From assembly GCF_014851685.1 (NCBI RefSeq), contig NZ_JACVAC010000001.1:983963-1047962 (forward strand): a stretch of 64,000 nucleotides of DNA. Reading direction: 5' to 3'. The notes under the pieces were generated by a model. The model ran no database searches and was not told the origin of the DNA. It saw only the letters and a list, made by a program, of their open reading frames with translations. Positions 44,966-53,313 of the stretch are shown piece by piece. Every line of letters starts with the position of its first letter. Positions within the stretch are counted from its first letter, which is position 1. The DNA is from Pseudomonas sp. PDM05 (GTDB lineage Bacteria > Pseudomonadota > Gammaproteobacteria > Pseudomonadales > Pseudomonadaceae). The position numbers were made by a program, and so were the translations under genes.

Positions 44966-46759
44966 CTATCGAAACCTTGAGAATAAGTTTGGAAAATCTT
45001 CAGGCTCCAGCTCAATGACTTGCGCACCACGCCTTGTAAAGTATTTCTTTTTATAGAGCGATGGCTGTTGCTGCCCTTCTACCTCAAGGACAAAAACTGT
45101 TTTATCAAAATAACTTACACATTTCATATGCGTACCAACATATGACTTCAATGGTTCAGAAAGCTCTGAGCGATTAATGCGATCAGTTATCATTTGAAAC
45201 AGCTGATCTAAATTCTTACCTAGACACTTGGCCTCATGCTCAACACCTGTAACATGAAACTCTCCAAACAACAGTGGCTCAACACCAAAGAGTTTACCTA
45301 CACGTAACGCAGTTGGAGCGTTATCAGCAACACCTACAACCACATATCCTTTGTGCCCCTTCTGAATATTTGCAATCGCAGCACAGGTTTCCAAAATCTT
45401 GTCAAAAGATCCATCATCAAACTTAGGGCTTTCAGAAAGCTCCAAAAAGCCTTGCTTAAAGTCAAACGCAGCTTGCTCAGTTTTAGAGTTCGTAAGCAAA
45501 TTCTGTAGTTTGGTCACCCAGTGAACTTTCGCAGGATCCGGATTCGAATCAGCTTCAAAGTACTGCTGAATAATACCAATAACAGTATTTACCGCTGCGG
45601 CTCTATTTTCAGCCCCCCAGCGACCACCCTCTTGAATTACAATATTTTTACCTTTATTCGTTAAAGCAACGATTACACCAGCCCTATCAGCTACCACCAT
45701 GCCCTTTCTGACGATTAGGTCATGCATTGCCAAGAACACAGCTTGAAAATATCGAGGAATAGGATTCCCTACTCCGGTGCCAGGGAATAACAGCTGGTAG
45801 AAAGACACCCCTGCCTGAACCAGCATTAATACAAGAGCATCATGGGTGCGCTGATAATCAAGATCTACTAAATCAGGATTTCGACGCCGAATAGCCTGAT
45901 CCATGGATCGAAACCTATCAAGACTCCCACCTTCAAGGGGGACTCTGGCACCATAATAATCATCAAACAACTCAGTCCTAGACGCGACCGGCCCATCAGA
46001 TACCATATAGGCAATCACGTCAGCAACAAGCTCCTCATCTCGACTTTGTCGAAGATGATCTTTTGTTAAGATCCCGTGATACACCCAAAAGACATTATCT
46101 GCATTAATCCCGTAAGAAAGTTCTCTATTAGTGATGCTAATTTTTTTCATTTCATTCAAAAAGAGCGAAACGCCGTTAGAAGTATCACCGCGAATCCTTG
46201 AAGACACCACGCGGACGCAATCAGCGAAAGCGTTCGTAGCACCTGCCACCCTTAACTCTTGACGAGACAGTTGACGGCCGCCCGAATTAATCCGCCTAAA
46301 CACCTCATCAACTGACTCTCCATCAGCAAACTCGTAAATAGAAAGTGGAACGGGATAGGCCGCTATCGAAAGGCATTTTTCCCGCGACATTAATGGAGTA
46401 CGCTGTACCAAGACACCTCGATCCAGCATATCCTTTGTTGTAGCAAATGTATTCAAATCAAAAAAAGTATCATCGACAGCAAAGTCATTACTAATAAATG
46501 ACGTAATTGCATCCATGCGCTGCATGCCATCAATGATTTCCAAATGGCCCGCTGGATTATCTTGCGGATCCGCAAGCAAGATAATCGGTACAGGAAACCC
46601 GCTAATTATGGAATCAATGAAATTTTGCTTTTCTTCGATGGTCCAGATCAGCTTCCGCTGATAGCGCCGATTCACGACGTACTTTCTATCTACATAGTTT
46701 ATGTAAATACGCTCAACCTGCTCGCCCCTAACGATTAGCTCTTGCTGTGGTGAAGCCAT
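44966..46759 (-). CDS. DUF262 domain fused to AlbA_2/Schlafen-like domain; candidate defence protein
   Basis: 597 residues from the ATG at 46757-46759 behind GGAGGTTGGT. Residues about 20-180 are DUF262 (ParB/Srx-like): YVVNRRYQRKLIWT at 27-40, DGMQR at 77-81 (usual DGQQR, nucleotide-dependent), and RRINSGGRQLSRQELR at 155-170. Residues about 185-410 are helical. Residues about 425-590 match the AlbA_2/divergent AAA_4 (Schlafen-like) domain: FDFKQGFLEL, ETCAAIANIQKGHKGYVVVGVADN and YFTRRGAQVIELE. DUF262 is shared by GmrSD, SspE and BrxU defence proteins, where an HNH domain usually does the cutting. Here a Schlafen-like domain takes that place. It is the only intact gene of the island. Confidence 0.85.
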   Translation of the reverse strand: MASPQQELIVRGEQVERIYINYVDRKYVVNRRYQRKLIWTIEEKQNFIDSIISGFPVPIILLADPQDNPAGHLEIIDGMQRMDAITSFISNDFAVDDTFFDLNTFATTKDMLDRGVLVQRTPLMSREKCLSIAAYPVPLSIYEFADGESVDEVFRRINSGGRQLSRQELRVAGATNAFADCVRVVSSRIRGDTSNGVSLFLNEMKKISITNRELSYGINADNVFWVYHGILTKDHLRQSRDEELVADVIAYMVSDGPVASRTELFDDYYGARVPLEGGSLDRFRSMDQAIRRRNPDLVDLDYQRTHDALVLMLVQAGVSFYQLLFPGTGVGNPIPRYFQAVFLAMHDLIVRKGMVVADRAGVIVALTNKGKNIVIQEGGRWGAENRAAAVNTVIGIIQQYFEADSNPDPAKVHWVTKLQNLLTNSKTEQAAFDFKQGFLELSESPKFDDGSFDKILETCAAIANIQKGHKGYVVVGVADNAPTALRVGKLFGVEPLLFGEFHVTGVEHEAKCLGKNLDQLFQMITDRINRSELSEPLKSYVGTHMKCVSYFDKTVFVLEVEGQQQPSLYKKKYFTRRGAQVIELEPEDFPNLFSRFR

Positions 46760-47166
46760 ACCAACCTCCAGTAAATTTAGATTCCTTTCGAAGCTCACTA
46801 CATTTTGTAAGAACAGCAGTAGGAGCACGGTCTACCACCTACATATCCAACCGTACACAAATGACACGCCAAACACACCAGCACGCACCTAGCCAAATTC
46901 AGGGAGCCGTCACATTGTGTGTTTCTCATCACCCGAAGCGTTGATTCTACCGAAAGTCAACCGTGGTCAAAAATGAACGAGCACTGATCCGACACCATCA
47001 TGCACGAACGCCACCTGGATCGACACATTGAGGCGCAACTAGGTCAATCAAATGACTCCCTTAAACGTCTGCCAGTCCCATATCAGTCCCATATAGCCAT
47101 TTCTCAGACGCCAAAAACCACAAACCCCCGACTTTCTCTAGGAAAATCAGGGGTTTGTGTTTACTT
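46760..47166. other. Non-coding right end of the island
   Basis: No gene seen. It holds the promoter side of the DUF262 gene, an 11-bp exact tandem direct repeat CAGTCCCATAT at 47073-47083 and 47084-47094, and the terminator of tRNA-Ser. The tandem repeat lies 73 bases inside the att copy, where integrase arm-type sites would be expected. Confidence 0.5.
47119..47159 (-). terminator. Terminator hairpin downstream of tRNA-Ser (island copy)
   Basis: CACAAACCCC (47119-47128) pairs with GGGGTTTGTG (47150-47159); the stem extends with mismatches. It is a diverged relative of the perfect hairpin at 43017-43052, as expected if the element brought its own version. Confidence 0.7.
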
Positions 47167-47170
47167 AATG

Positions 47171-47260
47171 TGGCGGTGAAGGAGAGATTCGAACTCTCGA
47201 TACAATTTCTTGTATACACACTTTCCAGGCGTGCTCCTTAAGCCACTCGGACACTTCACC
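47171..47260 (-). tRNA. tRNA-Ser (anticodon GGA)
   Basis: 90 bases including encoded CCA. The acceptor GGTGAAG pairs with CTTCACC, then discriminator G and CCA. The anticodon loop reads CTGGAAA. There is a long variable arm (TGTATACAAG...TTGTATCG) typical of Ser. The T-arm is GAGAGTTCGAATCTCTC. The 3' end is the core of the island's attachment site. Confidence 0.97.
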
Positions 47261-47596
47261 GTATCTCGTCAAACCAGTTCAGTCTGTCGAGGCGCGCTAA
47301 TGTAGTCGAAAGCCTTTCCGATGGCAAAGGTTTTTTTCAGAATTTTCATGCGCTTAGCGGGATATGCCATTGCATGCCCGGCAAGGGGTGGTGTTTCTGC
47401 CATTCTCAGGCACCGTCGGCGGGTGTCTGGGGCGGCTGTTGTGCCCCGCCCTAGGCCGTCCGCCGCTGGGTGAGCGGGAAAAGTCTGACTGGGTAGTCAG
47501 TCATGGCGCTTTACCGGGGCGGGTGGGGTGGGTAACGTTTGGGGATGCGTTTCTATAAACAGCCTATCTATAACAAGTCATACAAGGAACCGCGTC
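47261..47596. promoter_or_regulatory. Divergent spacer between tRNA-Ser and the crotonase gene
   Basis: 336 bases with no gene I trust. It contains the tRNA-Ser promoter on the minus side and a GC-rich stretch, then an A+T-rich segment (TTTCTATAAACAGCCTATCTATAAC) directly before the AAGGAA RBS of the crotonase gene. Confidence 0.4.
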
Positions 47597-48289
47597 ATGA
47601 GTGAGTTGATTGCTTACCACCTCGAAGACGGTATCGCGACCCTGACGTTGAGCAACGGCAAGGTGAATGCCATTTCTCCGGATGTGGTCAGTGCGTTTAA
47701 TGCGGCACTGGATCAGGCCGAGAAGGATCGGGCAGTGGTGATCATCACCGGGACGCCGGGGATTTTGTCGGGTGGTTATGATTTGAAGGTGATGACGGCC
47801 GGCCCTAAAGAAGCCATCGGTCTGGTGACGTCGGGCTCGACGTTGGCGCGGCGTCTGTTGTCGCATCCGTTCCCGGTGATCGTGGCGTGCCCTGGGCATG
47901 CGGTGGCCAAGGGCGCGTTCCTGCTGTTGTCGGCGGATTATCGGATTGGGGTCGAGGGCCCGTTCAGCATTGGCCTGAATGAAGTGGCGATCGGCATGAC
48001 CATGCACCACGCCGGGATCGAGCTGGCGCGGGATCGCCTGCGCAAGTCGGCGTTTCATCGCTCGGTGATCAATGCCGAGATGTTTGACCCGCAAGGCGCA
48101 TTGCAGGCTGGCTTCCTGGACAAGGTGGTGGCGCCTGAAGAGCTGCACGCTGCCGCCCTGGAAGCGGCACGGCAGTTGAAGAAGATCAACATGAACGCCC
48201 ACAAGCACACCAAGTTGAAGGTGCGTAAGGCGCTGCTGGACGCCCTGGATGACGCCATCATCCAGGATCAGGGCCACATCCTGAGTTAA
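47597..48289 (+). CDS. Enoyl-CoA hydratase/isomerase family protein (crotonase)
   Basis: 230 residues from the ATG at 47597 with AAGGAAC upstream (MSELIAYHLEDGIATLTLSNGKVNAISPDVV). The CoA-binding oxyanion segments are SGGYDLKVM, where the family has AGAD, and HAVAKGAFLLLSADYRIG; LNEVAIGMTMHHAG supplies the putative acid. The protein is shorter than FadB-type hydratases and lacks the second catalytic Glu I would expect in GLPE. Exact chemistry is therefore uncertain. It is monocistronic, ending at a terminator. Confidence 0.88.
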   Translation: MSELIAYHLEDGIATLTLSNGKVNAISPDVVSAFNAALDQAEKDRAVVIITGTPGILSGGYDLKVMTAGPKEAIGLVTSGSTLARRLLSHPFPVIVACPGHAVAKGAFLLLSADYRIGVEGPFSIGLNEVAIGMTMHHAGIELARDRLRKSAFHRSVINAEMFDPQGALQAGFLDKVVAPEELHAAALEAARQLKKINMNAHKHTKLKVRKALLDALDDAIIQDQGHILS

Positions 48290-48310
48290 GCCTTACATCC
48301 GCCACACTAG

Positions 48311-48336
48311 AGCCCGACCTTGAGTCGGGCTTTTTC
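48311..48336 (+). terminator. Rho-independent terminator after the crotonase gene
   Basis: AGCCCGAC (48311-48318) and GTCGGGCT (48324-48331) form an 8-bp stem followed by TTTTC. Confidence 0.92.
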
Positions 48337-48501
48337 TTACAAACAAACTCGAAACGTCCCTAGCCGCTCTAGGCGGCCGTTGCTGGTACATGTTGAAACA
48401 TGTACTTAAACATCGCCTATCTCCTACCTCTACAGGGGTAATTGCCGAATACAGTGCACATCCGTACACTGCGCCACCTTTTGTCCCGATAGGCTGTGTC
48501 G

Positions 48502-49224
48502 ATGCTTTTTCTGCTGCGTATGTTGTTGATGGGCCTGCATTTTATGCTCGCCGGTGTGCTGGGCGTGCTCGTCGGGATCTGCCGACCGTTCAACCCGGAC
48601 AACAGTCGCGTGTGCGCACGTTTATACGCACTGCCGGCCATGTGGATTCTGGGGCTGAACCTCAAGGCCGACGTGGACTCGTTGCGAAACAAGCCCAGCG
48701 GCTGTGTGATCATCGCCAACCATCAGTCCAACTATGACCTGTTTGTGTTTGGCAACGTGGTGCCCCATCGCACTGTGTGTATCGCCAAGAAAAGCCTGAA
48801 ATGGGTGCCGTTGTTCGGCCAGTTGTTCTGGCTGGCGGGCAATGTGCTGATCGACCGGGGCAACGCGCACAAGGCGCGCCGGGCGATGCTCACCACCACC
48901 GATACGCTGCAACACAAGGACACGTCGATCTGGGTGTTCCCGGAAGGCACGCGCAACCTGGGCAAGGGTTTGCTGCCGTTCAAGAAGGGCGCGTTCCATA
49001 TGGCGATTGCCGCCGGTGTGCCGATCGTGCAGGTGTGCGTGAACAATTACGTCACGCAGATGCGCCTGAATCGCTGGAACAGTGGTGATGTGCTCATACG
49101 CTCGTTGCCGCCGATTCCTACGGTTGGCATGACGGTGGATGACGTGCCGAGGTTGATGCAGGCGTGTCAGGTGCAGATGGAGGCTTGTATTGCGCAGATG
49201 GATCTTGAGTGGGTGCGGGGGTGA
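48502..49224 (+). CDS. 1-acyl-sn-glycerol-3-phosphate acyltransferase (PlsC family)
   Basis: 240 residues from the ATG at 48502; an in-frame GTG sits 6 bases upstream. An N-terminal membrane helix (MLFLLRMLLMGLHFMLAGVLGVLVG) is followed by motif I NHQSNYD (H-x4-D catalytic pair), motif III FPEGTRN and motif IV region VPIVQVCV. It transfers an acyl chain to lysophosphatidate in inner-membrane phospholipid synthesis. Pseudomonas carries several such paralogues, so no symbol is given. Confidence 0.9.
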   Translation: MLFLLRMLLMGLHFMLAGVLGVLVGICRPFNPDNSRVCARLYALPAMWILGLNLKADVDSLRNKPSGCVIIANHQSNYDLFVFGNVVPHRTVCIAKKSLKWVPLFGQLFWLAGNVLIDRGNAHKARRAMLTTTDTLQHKDTSIWVFPEGTRNLGKGLLPFKKGAFHMAIAAGVPIVQVCVNNYVTQMRLNRWNSGDVLIRSLPPIPTVGMTVDDVPRLMQACQVQMEACIAQMDLEWVRG

Positions 49225-49355
49225 GGATGTCTTGGGAGCGCTTCGCGCCCCAGCGCGAGCAAGCTCGCTCATTACAGGCTTGTGTTCCCACAATGGAACG
49301 CCTTTCGGGCTAAGCTGCCCAACACCTGTCCTCCTAATAAGAAGTGATCAGCACC

Positions 49356-50327
49356 ATGGGTAGAGTTGTTGCGGCCGCTGTCTACAGCGCCGGTAAGAAA
49401 GTTACTGACATTACCCTCGACGAAGGCGCGGCCTGGGCCGCCAAACCCGGCCACTTTGTCTGGATCGGCCTGGAAGAACCCAACGCCCAGGAGCTGGCCA
49501 ACCTGCAACGCCAGTTCAACCTGCATGAACTGGCCATCGAAGACGCCCTGGAAAAACACAGCCGGCCGAAGCTGGAGACGTTCGGCGATGCACTGTTTAT
49601 CGTCACGTACTCGCCGGTGCGCGAGAACGGCAAGCTGGTGTTTATCGAAACCCATATCTTTGCCGGTAACGGCTACATCATCACGGCACGCAACGGTCAT
49701 TCGGCGTCCTACGGCTTTGTGCGCCAACGTTGTGAGGCGCGGCCGTTGCTGCTGGAACACGGGGAAGATTTCGTACTGTATGCGCTGCTGGATTTCGTCA
49801 CCGAGAACTACCAGCCCGTGAGCGAAGCGATCCATGCCGAGATCGATGAGTTGGAGCGTAACGTGCTGTGCAGTTCTTTGAATGAGCGCGACATCCAGAA
49901 CCTTCACGGCCTGCGGCGCGACGTGCTGCGGCTCAAGCGCTATGTGGCGCCGATGGTGGAGATCAGCCAGGAACTGCAGAAGCTGAGCTTCCCGTTCATC
50001 GACAAGAATATGCGCCCGTATTTCCGTGACGTGCAGATCCACGTGACACGGCAGATGGAAGACCTCACCACCCTGCGCGACATCGCCAGCCAGACCATCG
50101 AGATCGGTGTGTTGCTGGAGGCGTCACGCCAGAGTGTGGTGCAGCGCAAGTTCGCCGCGTGGGCGGCGATCCTCGCGTTCCCCACGGCGGTGGCGGGGAT
50201 TTATGGGATGAACTTCCAGAACATGCCCGAGCTGCAATGGCACTACGGCTATTTTGCGGTGCTCGGGTTTATCGCACTGGGTTGCACCGGCTTGTGGGCC
50301 AGCTTCAAACGTTCGGGCTGGCTTTAA
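49356..50327 (+). CDS. CorA-type magnesium/cobalt transporter
   Basis: 323 residues from the ATG at 49356 (MGRVVAAAVYSAGKKVTDITLDEG); an in-frame GTG at 49344 is less likely. It has an N-terminal alpha/beta cytosolic domain, a long stalk helix (about 150-270) and two C-terminal helices with the selectivity loop GMNFQNMPE. The GMN motif marks true CorA-type Mg2+ channels. The window thus holds two members of the superfamily, this one and CmaX with GIN. The C-terminus FKRSGWL is basic, as usual. Confidence 0.94.
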   Translation: MGRVVAAAVYSAGKKVTDITLDEGAAWAAKPGHFVWIGLEEPNAQELANLQRQFNLHELAIEDALEKHSRPKLETFGDALFIVTYSPVRENGKLVFIETHIFAGNGYIITARNGHSASYGFVRQRCEARPLLLEHGEDFVLYALLDFVTENYQPVSEAIHAEIDELERNVLCSSLNERDIQNLHGLRRDVLRLKRYVAPMVEISQELQKLSFPFIDKNMRPYFRDVQIHVTRQMEDLTTLRDIASQTIEIGVLLEASRQSVVQRKFAAWAAILAFPTAVAGIYGMNFQNMPELQWHYGYFAVLGFIALGCTGLWASFKRSGWL

Positions 50328-51049
50328 GCCGCTGCGTCAGGCTTGTGCGCGACAAAACGCATCATCCACTCCGCCACGGTCACGCCGTGGTGGTCATGTT
50401 CCAGGCTGGCCACGCCGCTGTTGTAGATTTTTTCACCGAGGTTCTGCTGGCGAATATCCAGCAAGGCGCGGGAGTAATCGTGGATGAATTCCGGGTGGCC
50501 CTGGAAGCACAGCACCTGGTCGTTGATGTGGTACGCGGCAAACGGGCAGAAATCGCTGGAGGCGATGACGGTGGCGTTTTCCGGTAGCGCGGTGACTTGG
50601 TCCTGGTGGCTGATCAGCAGCGTCAGCTCTTCCACCCGTGGGCTCATCCACGGCGCCTTGGCGGCCATCTTGTAGTTGTGGATGCCCACACCCCAGCCCT
50701 GGCTTGCGCGCTCACTCTTGCCGCCCAGCAATAGCGCCAGCAGTTGGTGGCCAAAGCAGATGCCCAGCAATTTGTCGCCACGCTCATAGCGGTTGAGCAG
50801 GTACGCCCGCAGCCTCTCGATCCAAGGGTCGGTGCCGAAGGAGTCAGCCTTGCTGCCGGTGACGAGGTAAGCGTCGAACTGCTCGCTGTCGTCCGGGTAT
50901 TCGCCGTTCATCACGTTGTACACGACGAACTCGGCCGCAATCGGCTGCTGGGAAAACAGACGCTGGAACATCTGCCCATACCCCTGATATTGATCCACCA
51001 ACTCCGGGCGCAGGACATCGGTTTCCAGAATGCAGACGCGTAGCGACAT
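50324..51049 (-). CDS. Class-I glutamine amidotransferase-like protein
   Basis: 241 residues from the ATG at 51047-51049 (MSLRVCILETDVLRPELVDQYQGYG). The triad is present: GICFGHQLLALLLGG with the Cys nucleophile, and FQGHPEF with His and a following Glu. Stand-alone proteins of this type hydrolyse gamma-glutamyl compounds or act as GMP-synthase-like GATases. The P. aeruginosa equivalent near this locus is annotated only as a probable amidotransferase. It converges with corA, sharing 4 bases at the stops. Confidence 0.9.
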   Translation of the reverse strand: MSLRVCILETDVLRPELVDQYQGYGQMFQRLFSQQPIAAEFVVYNVMNGEYPDDSEQFDAYLVTGSKADSFGTDPWIERLRAYLLNRYERGDKLLGICFGHQLLALLLGGKSERASQGWGVGIHNYKMAAKAPWMSPRVEELTLLISHQDQVTALPENATVIASSDFCPFAAYHINDQVLCFQGHPEFIHDYSRALLDIRQQNLGEKIYNSGVASLEHDHHGVTVAEWMMRFVAHKPDAAA

Positions 51050-51152
51050 AAAAAATACCTGACACGGTGATGGGAATAATGCACACCCAAGCCTGCCTCG
51101 AAACCCACCTGCAAAGCAAGTCCCTCTCTCACAGTCTGAGCCGTGTGAACGC

Positions 51153-53297
51153 CTAGAAAGATGCGCCCTGCGCGGCTTTTTCCAGCAGCAACGCCGGTGG
51201 CGTGAAGCGCTCGCCATACTGCTGCGCCAGGTAGCGGGCGCGGGCGATGAAATCGTTCAAGCCATACTGATTGATAAACTGCAACGCGCCGCCAGTCCAC
51301 GCGGCAAAGCCGATGCCGAAGATCGAACCGACGTTGGCATCCGCCGTCGACCGCAATACACCCTCCTCCACGCAGCGCACGGTTTCGATGGCCTGGATGA
51401 ACAGCAGGCGGTCGCGCACATCCTGCGGCGAGATGCGTTGGTCGGGCCGTTCAAAGCGGCTTTTGAGCTCCGGCCACAGGAATTTCTGCGCGCCGCTCGG
51501 ATACTCGTAAAACCCGCCACCCGCCGCCTTGCCCCCGCGTTTGTATTCGTTAACCAACAGATCAATCACCAACGTCGCCGGGTGCTGCGGCACAGCCTTG
51601 CCTTCTACGAGCAGATCCTTGGCCGCCTGCTGTCGGATATGGCTCATCAGGCTGAGGGATACTTCATCCGACACCGCCAACGGCCCCACGGGCATGCCGG
51701 CCTTGCGCGCTTCGGTCTCGATCATCGGCGCCGCCACGCCTTCGCCGAGCATGGCAATACCTTCGTTGGTAAAGGTGCCGAACACCCGGGAAGTGAAAAA
51801 ACCGCGACTGTCGTTGACCACGATCGGGGTTTTCTTGATTTGCAGTACGAAGTCGAAACCTCGGGCCAGGGTTTCGTCCGAGGTGTGGACGCCCTTGATG
51901 ATTTCCACCAGGGGCATCTTGTCCACCGGGCTGAAGAAATGCAGGCCGATGAACTTGCCTTCGTCCGGCACCGCCGTGGCCAGCCCGCTGATCGGCAAGG
52001 TCGAGGTGTTGGAGGCGATCACCGCGTCGGCCCCCACCACGCGCTGGGCGGCGGCGGACACCTTGGCCTTGAGTTCGCGGTCTTCGAACACTGCCTCGAT
52101 GATCAAATCGCAGCCCGCCAGGTCGGCGTCCGAGTCCGTAGGATGAATGCGCGCCAGGGTGGTTTCCCGCTGTTCGACGCTCAATTGCCCACGGCTGACT
52201 TTCTTGTCGAGCAACGCCGCCGAGTGCGCCTTGCCCTTTTCGGCGGCCGCCGGATTGATGTCCTTGAGCACCACCTCGATACCCGCGCAGGCACTCGCAT
52301 AGGCGATGCCCGCGCCCATCATGCCCGCGCCGAGCACCCCGACTTTGCGCGTGACGTACGGCGCAAAACCGTGGGGACGGGAGCTGCCCGCATTGATCTC
52401 GTTGAGCTGGAACCAGAACGTGCCGATCATGTTTTTCGCCACTTGCCCGGTGACCAGCTCGGTGAAGTAGCGGGTTTCGATCAGGTGCGCGGTGTCGAAA
52501 TCGACCTGGGCGCCCTCAACGGCGGCACACAGGATCTTCTCCGGTGCCGGGAAACAGCCCTGGGTTTTGCTGCGCAAGATCGACGGGGCGATTGCCAGCA
52601 TCTGCGCCACTTTCGGGTTCGACGGCGTGCCACCGGGGAGCTGATAGCCCTTGTTGTCCCACGGCTGCCGGGCCTCGGGGTTGGCAAGAATCCAGGCGCG
52701 GGACTTGGCCAGCAGCTCATCGCGATCCGCCGCCAGCTCGTTGATCAAACCGGCCTGCAACGCCGGTTGCGGGCGGATTTTTTTGCCCTCCAGCAAGTAC
52801 GGCAAGGCCTTTTCCAGGCCCAGCATGCGCACCATGCGCACCACCCCGCCGCCACCCGGCAGCAGGCCCAAGGTCACCTCCGGCAGGCCGAGCTGCACGG
52901 ATTTGTCGTCCAGCGCGACCCGGTAATGACACGCCAGGCAAATCTCCCAGCCGCCGCCCAGGGCGGCGCCGTTGATCGCGGCCACCACCGGCTTGCCAAG
53001 GGTTTCCAGGCGGCGCAGTTGCGCCTTGAGCAGCAACACGCCGTCATGGAAATCCTTGGCCTGGGCCTTGTCGACCCTGATCAGTTCATTGAGGTCGCCG
53101 CCGGCGAAAAAGGTCTTTTTCGCCGAGGTGATGACCACGCCGGCCAGCGTGTCTATCTCCGCCTCCAGACGCGCAACGCTGGCCGCCATGGCCTCGCGGT
53201 ACGCGCCATTCATGGTGTTGGCGCTCTGGCCGGGCATGTCGAGGGTCAGCACCACGATCTGGTCTTGGCCTTTTTCGTAACGAATGGCTTGGGTCAT
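51153..53297 (-). CDS. 3-hydroxyacyl-CoA dehydrogenase/enoyl-CoA hydratase (FadB/FadJ-like)
   Basis: 714 residues from the ATG at 53295-53297 (MTQAIRYEKGQDQIVVLTLDMPGQS). The N-terminal crotonase domain has the oxyanion region FFAGGDLNELI and INGAALGGGWEICLACHYRV, with Glu in LPEVTLGLLPGGGG. The NAD-binding domain begins VGVLGAGMMGAGIAYASA, and HFFSPVDKMPLVEI is the dehydrogenase active-site stretch. It performs two central steps of fatty acid beta-oxidation. It pairs with the thiolase 16 bases upstream, as at P. aeruginosa PA1736-PA1737. Confidence 0.94.
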   Translation of the reverse strand: MTQAIRYEKGQDQIVVLTLDMPGQSANTMNGAYREAMAASVARLEAEIDTLAGVVITSAKKTFFAGGDLNELIRVDKAQAKDFHDGVLLLKAQLRRLETLGKPVVAAINGAALGGGWEICLACHYRVALDDKSVQLGLPEVTLGLLPGGGGVVRMVRMLGLEKALPYLLEGKKIRPQPALQAGLINELAADRDELLAKSRAWILANPEARQPWDNKGYQLPGGTPSNPKVAQMLAIAPSILRSKTQGCFPAPEKILCAAVEGAQVDFDTAHLIETRYFTELVTGQVAKNMIGTFWFQLNEINAGSSRPHGFAPYVTRKVGVLGAGMMGAGIAYASACAGIEVVLKDINPAAAEKGKAHSAALLDKKVSRGQLSVEQRETTLARIHPTDSDADLAGCDLIIEAVFEDRELKAKVSAAAQRVVGADAVIASNTSTLPISGLATAVPDEGKFIGLHFFSPVDKMPLVEIIKGVHTSDETLARGFDFVLQIKKTPIVVNDSRGFFTSRVFGTFTNEGIAMLGEGVAAPMIETEARKAGMPVGPLAVSDEVSLSLMSHIRQQAAKDLLVEGKAVPQHPATLVIDLLVNEYKRGGKAAGGGFYEYPSGAQKFLWPELKSRFERPDQRISPQDVRDRLLFIQAIETVRCVEEGVLRSTADANVGSIFGIGFAAWTGGALQFINQYGLNDFIARARYLAQQYGERFTPPALLLEKAAQGASF

Positions 53298-53313
53298 GCT
53301 GGATTCCTTGGGC

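Larger units (their letters stand above)
43062..47193. mobile_element. Degraded integrative island in tRNA-Ser(GGA)
   Basis: About 4.1 kb bounded by 27-bp direct repeats of the tRNA-Ser 3' end. It is markedly richer in A+T than the surrounding genes. Contents in order: about 860 bases with no gene I can recognise (43089-43953), a broken DUF2971 gene, the broken C-terminal part of a tyrosine integrase, and one intact DUF262-AlbA_2-like gene. With its integrase dead, the island is probably fixed in place. Confidence 0.85.

Noticed and set aside
50160..50590. Plus-strand open frame over the corA and amidotransferase ends
   Set aside because: Shadow of two clear genes; no conserved sequence.
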